Of a stretch of 64,000 nucleotides of DNA, positions 27,681 through 37,877 are shown piece by piece. Under the pieces are notes generated by a model. It searched no databases and was not told where the DNA came from. It saw nothing but the letters and a program-made list of their open reading frames with translations. The number at the start of each line of letters is the position of its first letter. Positions within the stretch are counted from its first letter, which is position 1. The position numbers were made by a program, and so were the translations under genes. Origin of the DNA: an uncultured Clostridia bacterium (GTDB lineage: Bacteria > Bacillota > Clostridia > TANB77 > CAG-508); assembly GCA_934121875.1 (NCBI GenBank), contig CAKOVG010000001.1:17840-81839 (forward strand), in the 5' to 3' direction.

Positions 27681-27758
27681 TGGGGTGGAAGATGGGACTC
27701 GAACCCACGGTCTCCAGTGCCACAAACTGGCGCGTTAACCAACTACGCTACATCCACC
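27681..27758 (-). tRNA. tRNA-His (anticodon GTG)
   Basis: The anticodon stem CCAGT/ACTGG encloses TTGTGGC with GTG in the centre. An extra 5' G (-1) pairs with C73, the histidine identity element, and CCA is encoded. It lies five bases upstream of tRNA-Gln and is likely co-transcribed. Confidence 0.97.
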
Positions 27759-27847
27759 GTTTTCCAAATGCATATATAATTTTACAATATTTTATATGCT
27801 TTTGTCAATACTAATATTAGAATTTACTAATTTTTATTTTTAGTTTA

Positions 27848-27878
27848 TTATGTGAGTGACTTTTTATCACTCACATAA
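27848..27878 (-). terminator. Terminator of the sortase gene
   Basis: TTATGTGAGTGA pairs with TCACTCACATAA around a 7-base loop, three bases from the sortase stop codon. Confidence 0.75.
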
Positions 27879-27880
27879 TA

Positions 27881-28585
27881 TTATTGTTCTTCTGCCCAAA
27901 TAATTATTCTTGCGCTTGAATCATCTGTACAAGTTGTTAATGAAATTGCTCTTTTTCCATTAGTATCTCTTGTTGCATAGCTAAAGTCACTTGCGTCTGT
28001 TTTGTATGTATGTGTAATAGTATAAGTTACTTTTTTGCCTCGTAAGTCTGTTATGTAAATTTTGTCGCCTTTTGCTAACTTTTTATTATTTGAGAAAAAT
28101 GTTTCATTTCTATAGTTATGTCCTGCTAATACAGTATTTCCTACTTCATTAACACCTGCTCCATATAGAAATGTTATTCCTAAATCCATTGCTTTTGCTG
28201 ATTTATCATCTAAAATATTATATTTCACACTTGTTTTTGGTATTTCTATTACTCCTATTACTTTCATTCCTTTATACGTAGGACTTGTATTGGAAGAGTT
28301 ATTATTATTATTTTCTGAGTTTGCAATATTACCATTTGGTTCTTCTATTATATTATCTTGATTATTTTTTATATTATTAGTATTATTATTTACATTATTA
28401 TTATTTTCATTTTTATTTATATTTTCAATATAACCATTAAATTGGTTCATTGAATCATCATTATCCTTTTCTGTTTTTAATGCTTTATACCAATCTATTG
28501 CTACAAAAATCAAAATTCCAATTATTATTACTATGGCTATTATTAGTATAGCTGTTAATGCTTTACTATATTTACTATTTAACAT
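27881..28585 (-). CDS. Sortase (class D/E-like)
   Basis: Membrane-anchored transpeptidase that cleaves surface-protein sorting signals. The 234-residue protein has a transmembrane helix (10-31), an Asn-rich linker (about 44-104) and a sortase domain with the catalytic triad His156 (LAGHNYRN), Cys219 (LTTC) and Arg226 (SARIII). The compact domain with TLXTC-type motif fits classes D or E. No LPXTG-type substrate gene is in the window, so it is probably a housekeeping sortase. It is a single gene with a terminator at 27848. Confidence 0.9.
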   Translation of the reverse strand: MLNSKYSKALTAILIIAIVIIIGILIFVAIDWYKALKTEKDNDDSMNQFNGYIENINKNENNNNVNNNTNNIKNNQDNIIEEPNGNIANSENNNNNSSNTSPTYKGMKVIGVIEIPKTSVKYNILDDKSAKAMDLGITFLYGAGVNEVGNTVLAGHNYRNETFFSNNKKLAKGDKIYITDLRGKKVTYTITHTYKTDASDFSYATRDTNGKRAISLTTCTDDSSARIIIWAEEQ

Positions 28586-28652
28586 TTGTACTCCTCCTTA
28601 TAATCTCATATACATAAATTATATCATATAAGCTTAAAATTTTCTATACTTA

Positions 28653-28997
28653 TCAAACTATTTTTGGTCCCATTTTTTGTCCAGCTAATAAATGAAAATG
28701 TATATGCATTACTTCCTGTCCTGAATCTTTTCCACAGTTTGCAACTATTCTAAATCCGTTTTTTTCTATACCACTTTGTTTTGCTATTTTATTTATAGCT
28801 ACAAATATTTTGCTAATTAAATGGCTGTCTTCTTCTGTAACATCAAGTAAAGTTGCTATATGTTTTTTTGGTATTACCAATATATGAATTGGAGTTATTG
28901 GGTTGATATCTTTAAATGCAATAACATCTTCATCTTCATATACTTTTTCTGAAGGAATTTCTCCTTTTAGTATTTTACAAAAAACACAATTATCCAT
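28653..28997 (-). CDS. HIT-family nucleotide hydrolase (HinT-like)
   Basis: Histidine-triad protein of 114 residues that hydrolyses AMP-lysine-type and other nucleoside phosphoramidates. The N-terminal CVFCKILKGEIPS zinc-binding-like motif and the catalytic HIHFH triad (His98, 100, 102) are intact, and GPKIV closes the protein. It lies 12 bases downstream of alaS, suggesting co-transcription; HinT is known to act on aminoacyl-adenylates, which fits that neighbour. Confidence 0.95.
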   Translation of the reverse strand: MDNCVFCKILKGEIPSEKVYEDEDVIAFKDINPITPIHILVIPKKHIATLLDVTEEDSHLISKIFVAINKIAKQSGIEKNGFRIVANCGKDSGQEVMHIHFHLLAGQKMGPKIV

Positions 28998-29009
28998 ACC
29001 TTATTCTCC

Positions 29010-30764
29010 TTATTCTAAAATTGCTTTAATACGTCTAACTCCTGCTGAACTTGATTCTTCTTTTTTGATTTTAAAGTGTCCTAATTCTCCTGTATGTTTA
29101 ACATGAGGTCCACCACAAATTTCTTTACTAAAATCTCCTATTGTGTATACCTTAACTCTATCACCATACTTATTTTCAAATAGTCCTGTAGCTCCAGATG
29201 CTTTTGCTTCTTCTAATGTCATTTCTTCACATGTTACAGGTAAATCTCGTTTAATTTGTTCGTTTACAATTTCTTCTACTTTAGCTAGTTGTTCTGGTGT
29301 CATTTTTTCTGAATGTGTAAAGTCAAACCTTAATCTTTCTGTTGTAATGTTTGAACCGCATTGATTTGCATTATCTCCTAATACTATTTTTAATGCTTGA
29401 TGTAGTAAGTGAGTTGCTGTATGATATTTAGTTGTTTGTTCGTTTTGTTCAGCTAGTCCTCCTTTGAATTTCTGTTCACTACCCATTCTTGATTTTTCTT
29501 GATGTTCTTTAAATAATTTATCAAATTCAGATGTGTCAATTTCAAAGCCTTGCTCTTTTGCTAAATCTGCTGTAATTTCTGGTGGAAATCCATATGTTTC
29601 ATATAGTTTAAAAATAGTATAACCATCAATTGTATTTTTACTTTCTTGTTTTAATTTGTTTACCACTTTTTCAAATTCTTTTTCTCCATGTGATAATGTT
29701 TTAACAAATTTATCTTTTTCTGCTAATATAACTTCTTTGATTGTTCCTCTATTTTCAACTAATTCTGGATAAAACTCTTTTAATGTTTCTACATATAAAT
29801 CAACTAATCCACCAATTTCATTTAAATCTATTTGTAATTTGTTTAAGTGTCTTGTCATTCTTCTAATTAGTTTTCTTAATACATATCCACGATCTATATT
29901 GCTTGGTCTACCACCATCTGATATAACCATCATACTTGCGCGTAAATGTTCTGCAACAATTCTTCTACTTTCAATATTATCTTGATTTGCTAGCTCTTTT
30001 AATTTTTCCATTACAGGTGCAAATAGTTCTGTATCAAATGGTGTTTCTTTGCCTTGTAATAACATTGTCATTCTTTCTAGTCCAAAACCTGTATCAACAT
30101 TTTGTTGTTTTAATTTTGTTATAGATCCATCTTTTGCTTGATAATATTCCATAAATACATCATTCCATATTTCAACATATTTACCGCAATCACATGATGG
30201 TTGACAATTATCTGAACATGCTGGTTTTCCTGTATCTAAAAACATTTCTGTATCTGGTCCACAAGGTCCTTCTTCTCCTGCAATCCACCAGTTATTATCT
30301 TTACCATAGAAATATATTCTTTCTTCTGGTATTCCAGCTTTCTTCCATGCTTCTGCAGCTACTGTATCTCTTGGTGCATGTTCATCTCCTGCAAAACATG
30401 TAACAGACAATTTGTTTGGGTCAATTTCTAACTCTTTTGTTAAGAATTCATAGCTCATGCTAATTGCTTCATCTTTAAAATAGTCTCCTAATGACCAATT
30501 TCCTAGCATTTCAAAAAATGTTAAATGACGATTATCTCCTACTTCATCTATATCATTTGTTCTTAAGCATTTTTGATAATCCGTAATTCTTGTTCCTGCT
30601 GGATGTTTTTCGCCTAATAAATATGGTACTAATGGTTGCATTCCAGCTGTTGTAAATAATACAGATGGATCATTTTCTGGTATTAATGGAGCACTTGGGA
30701 TTATTTTATGACCGTGTGCTTTAAAAAAATTTAAATATTTGTTTCTTATTTCTATTGCTTTCAT
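29010..30764 (-). CDS. alaS: Alanyl-tRNA synthetase, compact form
   Basis: Charges tRNA-Ala. The 584-residue protein is far shorter than the usual 850-880. It contains the class II catalytic domain (FFEMLGNWSLGDYF at 83-96, GFGLERM at 226-232), the tRNA-recognition domain and the editing domain with HTATH (448-452) and CGGPH (550-554), then stops at SSAGVRRIKAILE. The C-terminal dimerisation/C-Ala domain is missing. The frame is intact and the HIT gene follows at once, so this is a natural short form and not a break. Confidence 0.95.
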   Translation of the reverse strand: MKAIEIRNKYLNFFKAHGHKIIPSAPLIPENDPSVLFTTAGMQPLVPYLLGEKHPAGTRITDYQKCLRTNDIDEVGDNRHLTFFEMLGNWSLGDYFKDEAISMSYEFLTKELEIDPNKLSVTCFAGDEHAPRDTVAAEAWKKAGIPEERIYFYGKDNNWWIAGEEGPCGPDTEMFLDTGKPACSDNCQPSCDCGKYVEIWNDVFMEYYQAKDGSITKLKQQNVDTGFGLERMTMLLQGKETPFDTELFAPVMEKLKELANQDNIESRRIVAEHLRASMMVISDGGRPSNIDRGYVLRKLIRRMTRHLNKLQIDLNEIGGLVDLYVETLKEFYPELVENRGTIKEVILAEKDKFVKTLSHGEKEFEKVVNKLKQESKNTIDGYTIFKLYETYGFPPEITADLAKEQGFEIDTSEFDKLFKEHQEKSRMGSEQKFKGGLAEQNEQTTKYHTATHLLHQALKIVLGDNANQCGSNITTERLRFDFTHSEKMTPEQLAKVEEIVNEQIKRDLPVTCEEMTLEEAKASGATGLFENKYGDRVKVYTIGDFSKEICGGPHVKHTGELGHFKIKKEESSSAGVRRIKAILE

Positions 30765-30828
30765 ACTATTCCTCTTTTCTCTTTTTCATGTTTTAAATTA
30801 TATAACATTTACATATAGAATGCAATAT

Positions 30829-32079
30829 TTACACAACTACTTTTTGTATTGTGTTTTCAAGATTCTCGTTTGTTTTCATTTTTACTATCATATAATTTGT
30901 AGTGTGTCCTTTTAAATATTCTCCTTCTCTTTCTTCTAATAATACTTCTACTTCTTTTCCTATGTATTTTTGGTTGTACTCTTCCTCATTTTTGTCAGAT
31001 AGTTTTATTAGTTTATTGCTTCTTTCTTCTTTTATATTTCCATCTATTTGATTAGGCATTTTAGCTGCAACTGTTCCGCTTCTTGGTGAATACTTAAATA
31101 CATGCATTTTATAAAATTTTATTTCTTTTAAGAACTCATAAGTTTTGTTAAACTCTTCTTCTGTTTCTCCTGGGAACCCAACTATAATATCTGTTGTCAA
31201 ATGTACTTCTGGATATGCATTTCTAAGCAATTCTACTACATTTCTAAATTGCTCTGTTGTATATTTTCTATTCATTCTTTTTAATGTATCATTACATCCA
31301 CTTTGTAATGATAAATGAAAGTGATCACATATTTTTGAAAGTTTTTTCAGTCTTGTTACAAATTCTTCTGTTATTAGTGTTGGTTCTAATGAACCTAAAC
31401 GTATTCTTTGTATTCCATTTATTTTTTGAATTTCTTCTAATAAATCAATTAATCTGTACTCTGGCTCTATATCGAAGTCTTTTCCATATGATGCTATATG
31501 TATACCTGTTATAACTACTTCTTTTATGCCTTCTTTTGCAACATCTGTAATTTCTTTTATTACACTTTCTGGCTTTCTACTTCTAATGCGTCCCCTTGCA
31601 TAAGGAATTATGCAATATGAACAAAACTGATTACATCCATCTTGTACCTTTATTACTGCTCTTGTTTTTTCTGTGTATGTAACATCTCCAAAGTCTAAGA
31701 ACTCAGTTTGATGTAATACATCTGACACATATGTATTCTTACTAGCTTGCTCTACATATTTTACAATATCATTTTTTTCATTTATTCCAAGTATTAAATC
31801 AATTTCTGGTATTTGCTCTAGCTTTTCTTTTGCTACTTGGGCATAACAACCAACAGCAACTAAAATGGCTTCTGGATTTATTTCTTTTACTCTCCTTAAC
31901 ATTTGTCTTGATTTTTTATCTGCCATATTTGTTACTGTACATGTATTTATAATATAGATATCTGCTTTTGTTTCAAAGTCCACTACTTTATAACCTGCTT
32001 CAATCATTTTTTGCATCATTGCATTTGTTTCATATTGATTAACTTTACATCCTAAAGTACAAAACGCTACTGTTCTCAT
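30829..32079 (-). CDS. mtaB: tRNA t6A37 methylthiotransferase MtaB
   Basis: Radical SAM enzyme that converts t6A37 to ms2t6A37 in tRNAs reading ANN codons. The 416-residue protein shows the N-terminal MTTase cluster cysteines (CTLGCKVNQYE at 7-17, INTCTVTN), the radical SAM motif in CNQFCSYCIIPYARG and a C-terminal TRAM domain. CTLGCKVNQYE separates MtaB from MiaB. It is a single gene between alaS and groEL. Confidence 0.95.
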   Translation of the reverse strand: MRTVAFCTLGCKVNQYETNAMMQKMIEAGYKVVDFETKADIYIINTCTVTNMADKKSRQMLRRVKEINPEAILVAVGCYAQVAKEKLEQIPEIDLILGINEKNDIVKYVEQASKNTYVSDVLHQTEFLDFGDVTYTEKTRAVIKVQDGCNQFCSYCIIPYARGRIRSRKPESVIKEITDVAKEGIKEVVITGIHIASYGKDFDIEPEYRLIDLLEEIQKINGIQRIRLGSLEPTLITEEFVTRLKKLSKICDHFHLSLQSGCNDTLKRMNRKYTTEQFRNVVELLRNAYPEVHLTTDIIVGFPGETEEEFNKTYEFLKEIKFYKMHVFKYSPRSGTVAAKMPNQIDGNIKEERSNKLIKLSDKNEEEYNQKYIGKEVEVLLEEREGEYLKGHTTNYMIVKMKTNENLENTIQKVVV

Positions 32080-32136
32080 ATAAATCCTCTTTCTATTATT
32101 ACTTAAAATATTATAACATATATGTCAAGAAAAAAT

Positions 32137-32164
32137 AAAATGGTAACTTAAAAGTTACCATTTT
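32137..32164 (-). terminator. Terminator of groES-groEL
   Basis: AAAATGGTAACTT and AAGTTACCATTTT pair perfectly around AA, seven bases beyond the groEL stop codon. Confidence 0.88.
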
Positions 32165-32170
32165 TTATTT

Positions 32171-34142
<1,972 letters not shown>

Positions 34143-34192
34143 TTATTTTTTAGAATTTTTTTGATACGCCTTCTTTCTTTTTCATGTTTAAA

Positions 34193-34219
34193 TTAGCACT
34201 CTTTAATCAAGACTGCTAA
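34193..34219 (-). promoter_or_regulatory. CIRCE operator of groES-groEL
   Basis: TTAGCACTC, nine bases, GACTGCTAA: one mismatch from the full consensus. It lies just downstream of the groES -10 box. Confidence 0.93.
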
Positions 34220-34222
34220 TAC

Positions 34223-34249
34223 TTTATACCCATTTATATAAAATGTCAA
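34223..34249 (-). promoter_or_regulatory. Promoter of groES-groEL
   Basis: TTGACA (34249-34244), a 15-base spacer and TATAAA (34228-34223), the same short spacing as at hrcA. Confidence 0.7.
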
Positions 34250-34350
34250 GTACACCTTTTAATTTTTCACACATTATTCACAATCTTTTTATTATCTATA
34301 TACCTTGTTTTTTACTTAATTTTATGGCATAATATTTGTGCGAGGTAATT

Positions 34351-36705
34351 ATGGAAACGTTATTAAATAAATTAGAATATGATAAAATTATTGAATGCTT
34401 AAATAAATATTGCAAAACTTATTTAGGCAAAAATTTATGTAAAAATTTACGTCCTCAATTTTCTTTTAAAAAAGTGGAACTTTTACTTAATGAAACTACT
34501 CAAGCTGATATACTTTTGCACCAAAAAGGTATTCCACCTTTTTATGAAACAGAAGAATTGGAAAAATATATTAAAGTTTTAGAAAGTAATCAAACTCTAT
34601 CTATAAAAGGATTACTCAATCTTGCTATGCTTTTAAAAATGGCTAGAGAACTAAAAGAATATTTTTATGAGAATACTGCTTTTTCTTTTGACATTTTAGA
34701 AAAGTATTTCAGCTTTTTGTATTCTAACCCTTTAATTGAAAAAAATATTTTTAATAAACTTATTGATGAAAATACTGTTGCTGACAATGCTTCTAATAAA
34801 CTTTCTAGTTTACGTAGAAACAGAAAAAATTATGAACAGGATATTAAGGATAAATTAAATAGTTATATTCATTCTAGTACTTATGCCAAGTACATAATGG
34901 AACCAATAGTTACTATTCGTAATAATAGATATGTTATTCCTGTAAAAGAAGAATATAGAAGTTATATAAAAGGCTTTATTCATGACACTTCTAGTAGTGG
35001 ATCTACTTTATATATTGAGCCTACAAGTGTATTTGAAATAAATAACAAAATTGGTCATATAAAAATTGAAGAAGAATTAGAAATTGAAAAAATTCTTCAT
35101 TTACTAACTTCTTCACTTTATGAATATAGCAACGAACTAAAAAACAATTTAAACCTTATTGCTAGTATTGATTTAATTTTTGCTAAGGCTAATTTAGGTA
35201 TTGATAGTATGGCCACTGTTCCTTGTTTAAATAATGAAAAATTTATAGACTTATTTAAAGCAAGACACCCTTTAATTGCTAAAGATGTAGTTGTTCCTAT
35301 TGATATTAGCTTAGGAAGAGAATATATTTCTCTTTTAATTACTGGTCCAAATACTGGTGGTAAAACTGTTGCTTTAAAAACTGTTGGTTTGCTATTACTT
35401 ATGGCATATTCTGGTATTCCTATTCCTTGTAGTGAAAGCAGTAGTATATGTGTATTTTCAAATATTTTTGCTGATATTGGCGATGAGCAAAGTATTCAAG
35501 AATCGCTTAGTACATTTTCTGCACATATGAGGAATATTGTAAAAATTACTAATATGGCTGATAGCAATAGCTTAGTTTTATTAGATGAGCTTGGTTCTGG
35601 TACAGACCCTTTAGAAGGTGCTGCATTGGCAATTAGCATTTTAAGCTATTTAAAGGATATTGGTAGCTTAGTATGTTGCACTACTCATTATCAAGAATTA
35701 AAAGAATTTGCTTTAGTTACTTCTGGCTTTGAAAATGCAAGTTTTGAATTTGATATAGATAATTTAAAACCTACATATAAGCTATTAATTGGTATTCCTG
35801 GTAAAAGTAACGCTTTTGCTATTAGCAAAAGGCTTGGTTTAAATGACAATATTTTAAATGTTGCAAATAGCCATTTAAAAGAAGATAAAGTTTCTATTGA
35901 GGAATTATTAAAAAGCATATATGATAATAAATTAAAAATTGAAAAACAAAAAGACGAAACAGAAAAGAATTTAAGGCAAATAGAAATTATAAGAAAAAAT
36001 TTAGAACAAAAGCAAGATGATGTATTAGCCAAAAAAGCTCAGATGTTAGAAGATGCTAGACTTGAAGCAAGAGATATTATACTTTCTGCAAAAGAGGAGG
36101 CTACTGAAATAATTCATTCTCTTAATAGTTCTCCTGATTTAAAACAAGCTAATAATTTACGAAACAAATTAAATGATACACTAAAAAATTTAAACTCTGT
36201 TCACTATAGCGAACAAACTGATAACTTTGAGCAACTAAATTCAAATGATATTGTAGATGGTTTAAGTGTGTATATTGTTTCTCTTGGCACGACTGGTTTT
36301 GTAGTTGGAGAAAAAGTTAATAAATCAAATGAAGTTCAAGTACAGGTTGGAAGTATGAAAATGAATATTAAGCTTTCTGATTTAAGGAAAAGTTTTAATA
36401 ATAAATCTAATTTCAAGTCAACTGGAAAGGTTACAACTAATAAAGAGTCTAAAGCAAAAACTATTTCTCCAGAAATAAATGTTATTGGTCAAAATGTAGA
36501 TGAGGCTTTATATGTTATTGACAAATATTTGGACAACTGTGCAACAGCAAACATTTCGCCTGTTAGAATTGTACATGGAAAAGGCACTGGTAGACTTCGT
36601 GAAGGAGTACATTCATTTTTAAAGACTCACCCTCATGTTAAGAGTTTTCGTATAGGTACATTTGGTGAAGGAGAAATGGGAGTGACTATTGTTGAAATTA
36701 AATAA
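34351..36705 (+). CDS. mutS2: Endonuclease MutS2
   Basis: MutS-family ATPase with an Smr nuclease domain; known members suppress homologous recombination or split collided ribosomes. The start is ATG 34351 after GAGGT; an upstream in-frame TTG is ignored. The 784-residue product lacks the mismatch-recognition domain of MutS, has Walker A GPNTGGKT and the DELGSGTDPLEGAALA block, a coiled linker, a KOW-like segment and a C-terminal Smr domain with HGKGTGRLREGV. It is transcribed away from groES and alone. Confidence 0.96.
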   Translation: METLLNKLEYDKIIECLNKYCKTYLGKNLCKNLRPQFSFKKVELLLNETTQADILLHQKGIPPFYETEELEKYIKVLESNQTLSIKGLLNLAMLLKMARELKEYFYENTAFSFDILEKYFSFLYSNPLIEKNIFNKLIDENTVADNASNKLSSLRRNRKNYEQDIKDKLNSYIHSSTYAKYIMEPIVTIRNNRYVIPVKEEYRSYIKGFIHDTSSSGSTLYIEPTSVFEINNKIGHIKIEEELEIEKILHLLTSSLYEYSNELKNNLNLIASIDLIFAKANLGIDSMATVPCLNNEKFIDLFKARHPLIAKDVVVPIDISLGREYISLLITGPNTGGKTVALKTVGLLLLMAYSGIPIPCSESSSICVFSNIFADIGDEQSIQESLSTFSAHMRNIVKITNMADSNSLVLLDELGSGTDPLEGAALAISILSYLKDIGSLVCCTTHYQELKEFALVTSGFENASFEFDIDNLKPTYKLLIGIPGKSNAFAISKRLGLNDNILNVANSHLKEDKVSIEELLKSIYDNKLKIEKQKDETEKNLRQIEIIRKNLEQKQDDVLAKKAQMLEDARLEARDIILSAKEEATEIIHSLNSSPDLKQANNLRNKLNDTLKNLNSVHYSEQTDNFEQLNSNDIVDGLSVYIVSLGTTGFVVGEKVNKSNEVQVQVGSMKMNIKLSDLRKSFNNKSNFKSTGKVTTNKESKAKTISPEINVIGQNVDEALYVIDKYLDNCATANISPVRIVHGKGTGRLREGVHSFLKTHPHVKSFRIGTFGEGEMGVTIVEIK

Positions 36706-36712
36706 AAAATAC

Positions 36713-36741
36713 TAGACTTTTTACTTTTTTATTGTTATAAT
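36713..36741 (+). promoter_or_regulatory. Promoter of the arginase-family gene
   Basis: TAGACT, a 17-base spacer and TATAAT, starting eight bases after the mutS2 stop codon. Confidence 0.6.
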
Positions 36742-36807
36742 GTTTTTTGTTTAAATTCTGATATTTAATGATTATAATTATTAAAACAAATGGAAAGGAA
36801 TTTTAGA

Positions 36808-37845
36808 ATGAAAGATATATCAATTATTAGTGCTTGCACTGATTTAGGTTTAAAAATTGACGGTGCTGAACTTGGAGCCCAAGCTTTAACTCAAGGCTTA
36901 AAATCAAGTAACATTTCTAAAAATTATGTATTAAAAAGTAGAAAAAAACATGAAGAAATAAAATCATGTGTTTCTTGTTCTGGAAAAGATATTAACAGTT
37001 TTGTAAATAATTTTAATTCACTTTTACTAGATATGCATGAAATACATTTTGAACATTCTATGAGTGAAGATGAAAAAAAAGCGTATTATGAGAAGATGCA
37101 TAATTTAGTTTTAGCTGTAAAAGCCTTAGATTCAAAAAATGAAAAAAGGAACTTAGACGGTATTAATGATTTTAATGAAGAATTGTATAATACTACTCGC
37201 AGTATTATACAAAATGGGAGTTTTCCTTTACTTGTAGGTGGAGACCATATTGTTGCAATTGGTTCTAGTTTAGCATCTATTAAGGAACACAAAAATATGG
37301 GAATTATTTGGTTTGATTCTCATGCTGACTTTAATACATATCCTACTTCTGTTACTGGTAATTTACATGGTTTACCTTTGGCAGTCGTTACAAATTATGA
37401 AAAAAATATTTTAGCAGATTTTCACAGTGGTCCTTTTTATAACCCTAAGAATACAGTTATTGTTGGTGGCAGAGATATTGACCCTTGGGAATGGGGAAAT
37501 GTTTTAGATGCAGGTGTTACTGTATTTTCTACAGAAGATATTAAAAAATATGGAGTTGAAGAAATCTGTAAAAAAGCTTTTGCTATTGCTTCAAATGGAA
37601 CTAATGGTGTTCATATCAGCCTAGATTTAGATTTAATAGATCCTGAAGTTGCACCAGGAGTTTCTATTCCTGCAAAAAACGGAATAAACTTAGATGAAAC
37701 CTATTTGTTGGCAGATGAAATTACTAAGTATAGTGATATTATAAAATCAGCTGATTTAGTTGAATACAACCCTTTATTTGATAAAAATGGCATTACTAAA
37801 GAAATTGCTACAAATATATTAAATAAATGGATTGAAAAGTTTTAA
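36808..37845 (+). CDS. Arginase/agmatinase-family ureohydrolase
   Basis: Binuclear manganese hydrolase family acting on guanidino compounds. The start is ATG 36808 with AAAGGA nine bases upstream. The 345-residue protein has the metal-ligand motifs GGDHIVAIGS, DSHADFNT and SLDLDLIDP in order, with DLVEYNP near the end. GGDHI replaces the more usual GGDHS. A segment near residues 35-110 is longer than in typical arginases. It may be arginase, agmatinase or formiminoglutamase; context does not decide. Confidence 0.87.
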   Translation: MKDISIISACTDLGLKIDGAELGAQALTQGLKSSNISKNYVLKSRKKHEEIKSCVSCSGKDINSFVNNFNSLLLDMHEIHFEHSMSEDEKKAYYEKMHNLVLAVKALDSKNEKRNLDGINDFNEELYNTTRSIIQNGSFPLLVGGDHIVAIGSSLASIKEHKNMGIIWFDSHADFNTYPTSVTGNLHGLPLAVVTNYEKNILADFHSGPFYNPKNTVIVGGRDIDPWEWGNVLDAGVTVFSTEDIKKYGVEEICKKAFAIASNGTNGVHISLDLDLIDPEVAPGVSIPAKNGINLDETYLLADEITKYSDIIKSADLVEYNPLFDKNGITKEIATNILNKWIEKF

Positions 37846-37875
37846 AAAAGTGGCTTATATTTAAGCCACTTTTTT
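37844..37875. terminator. Bidirectional terminator between arginase-family gene and pheT
   Basis: AAAAAAGTGGCTTA and TAAGCCACTTTTTT form a perfect 14-bp stem with a 4-base loop. Confidence 0.9.
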
Positions 37876-37877
37876 AG

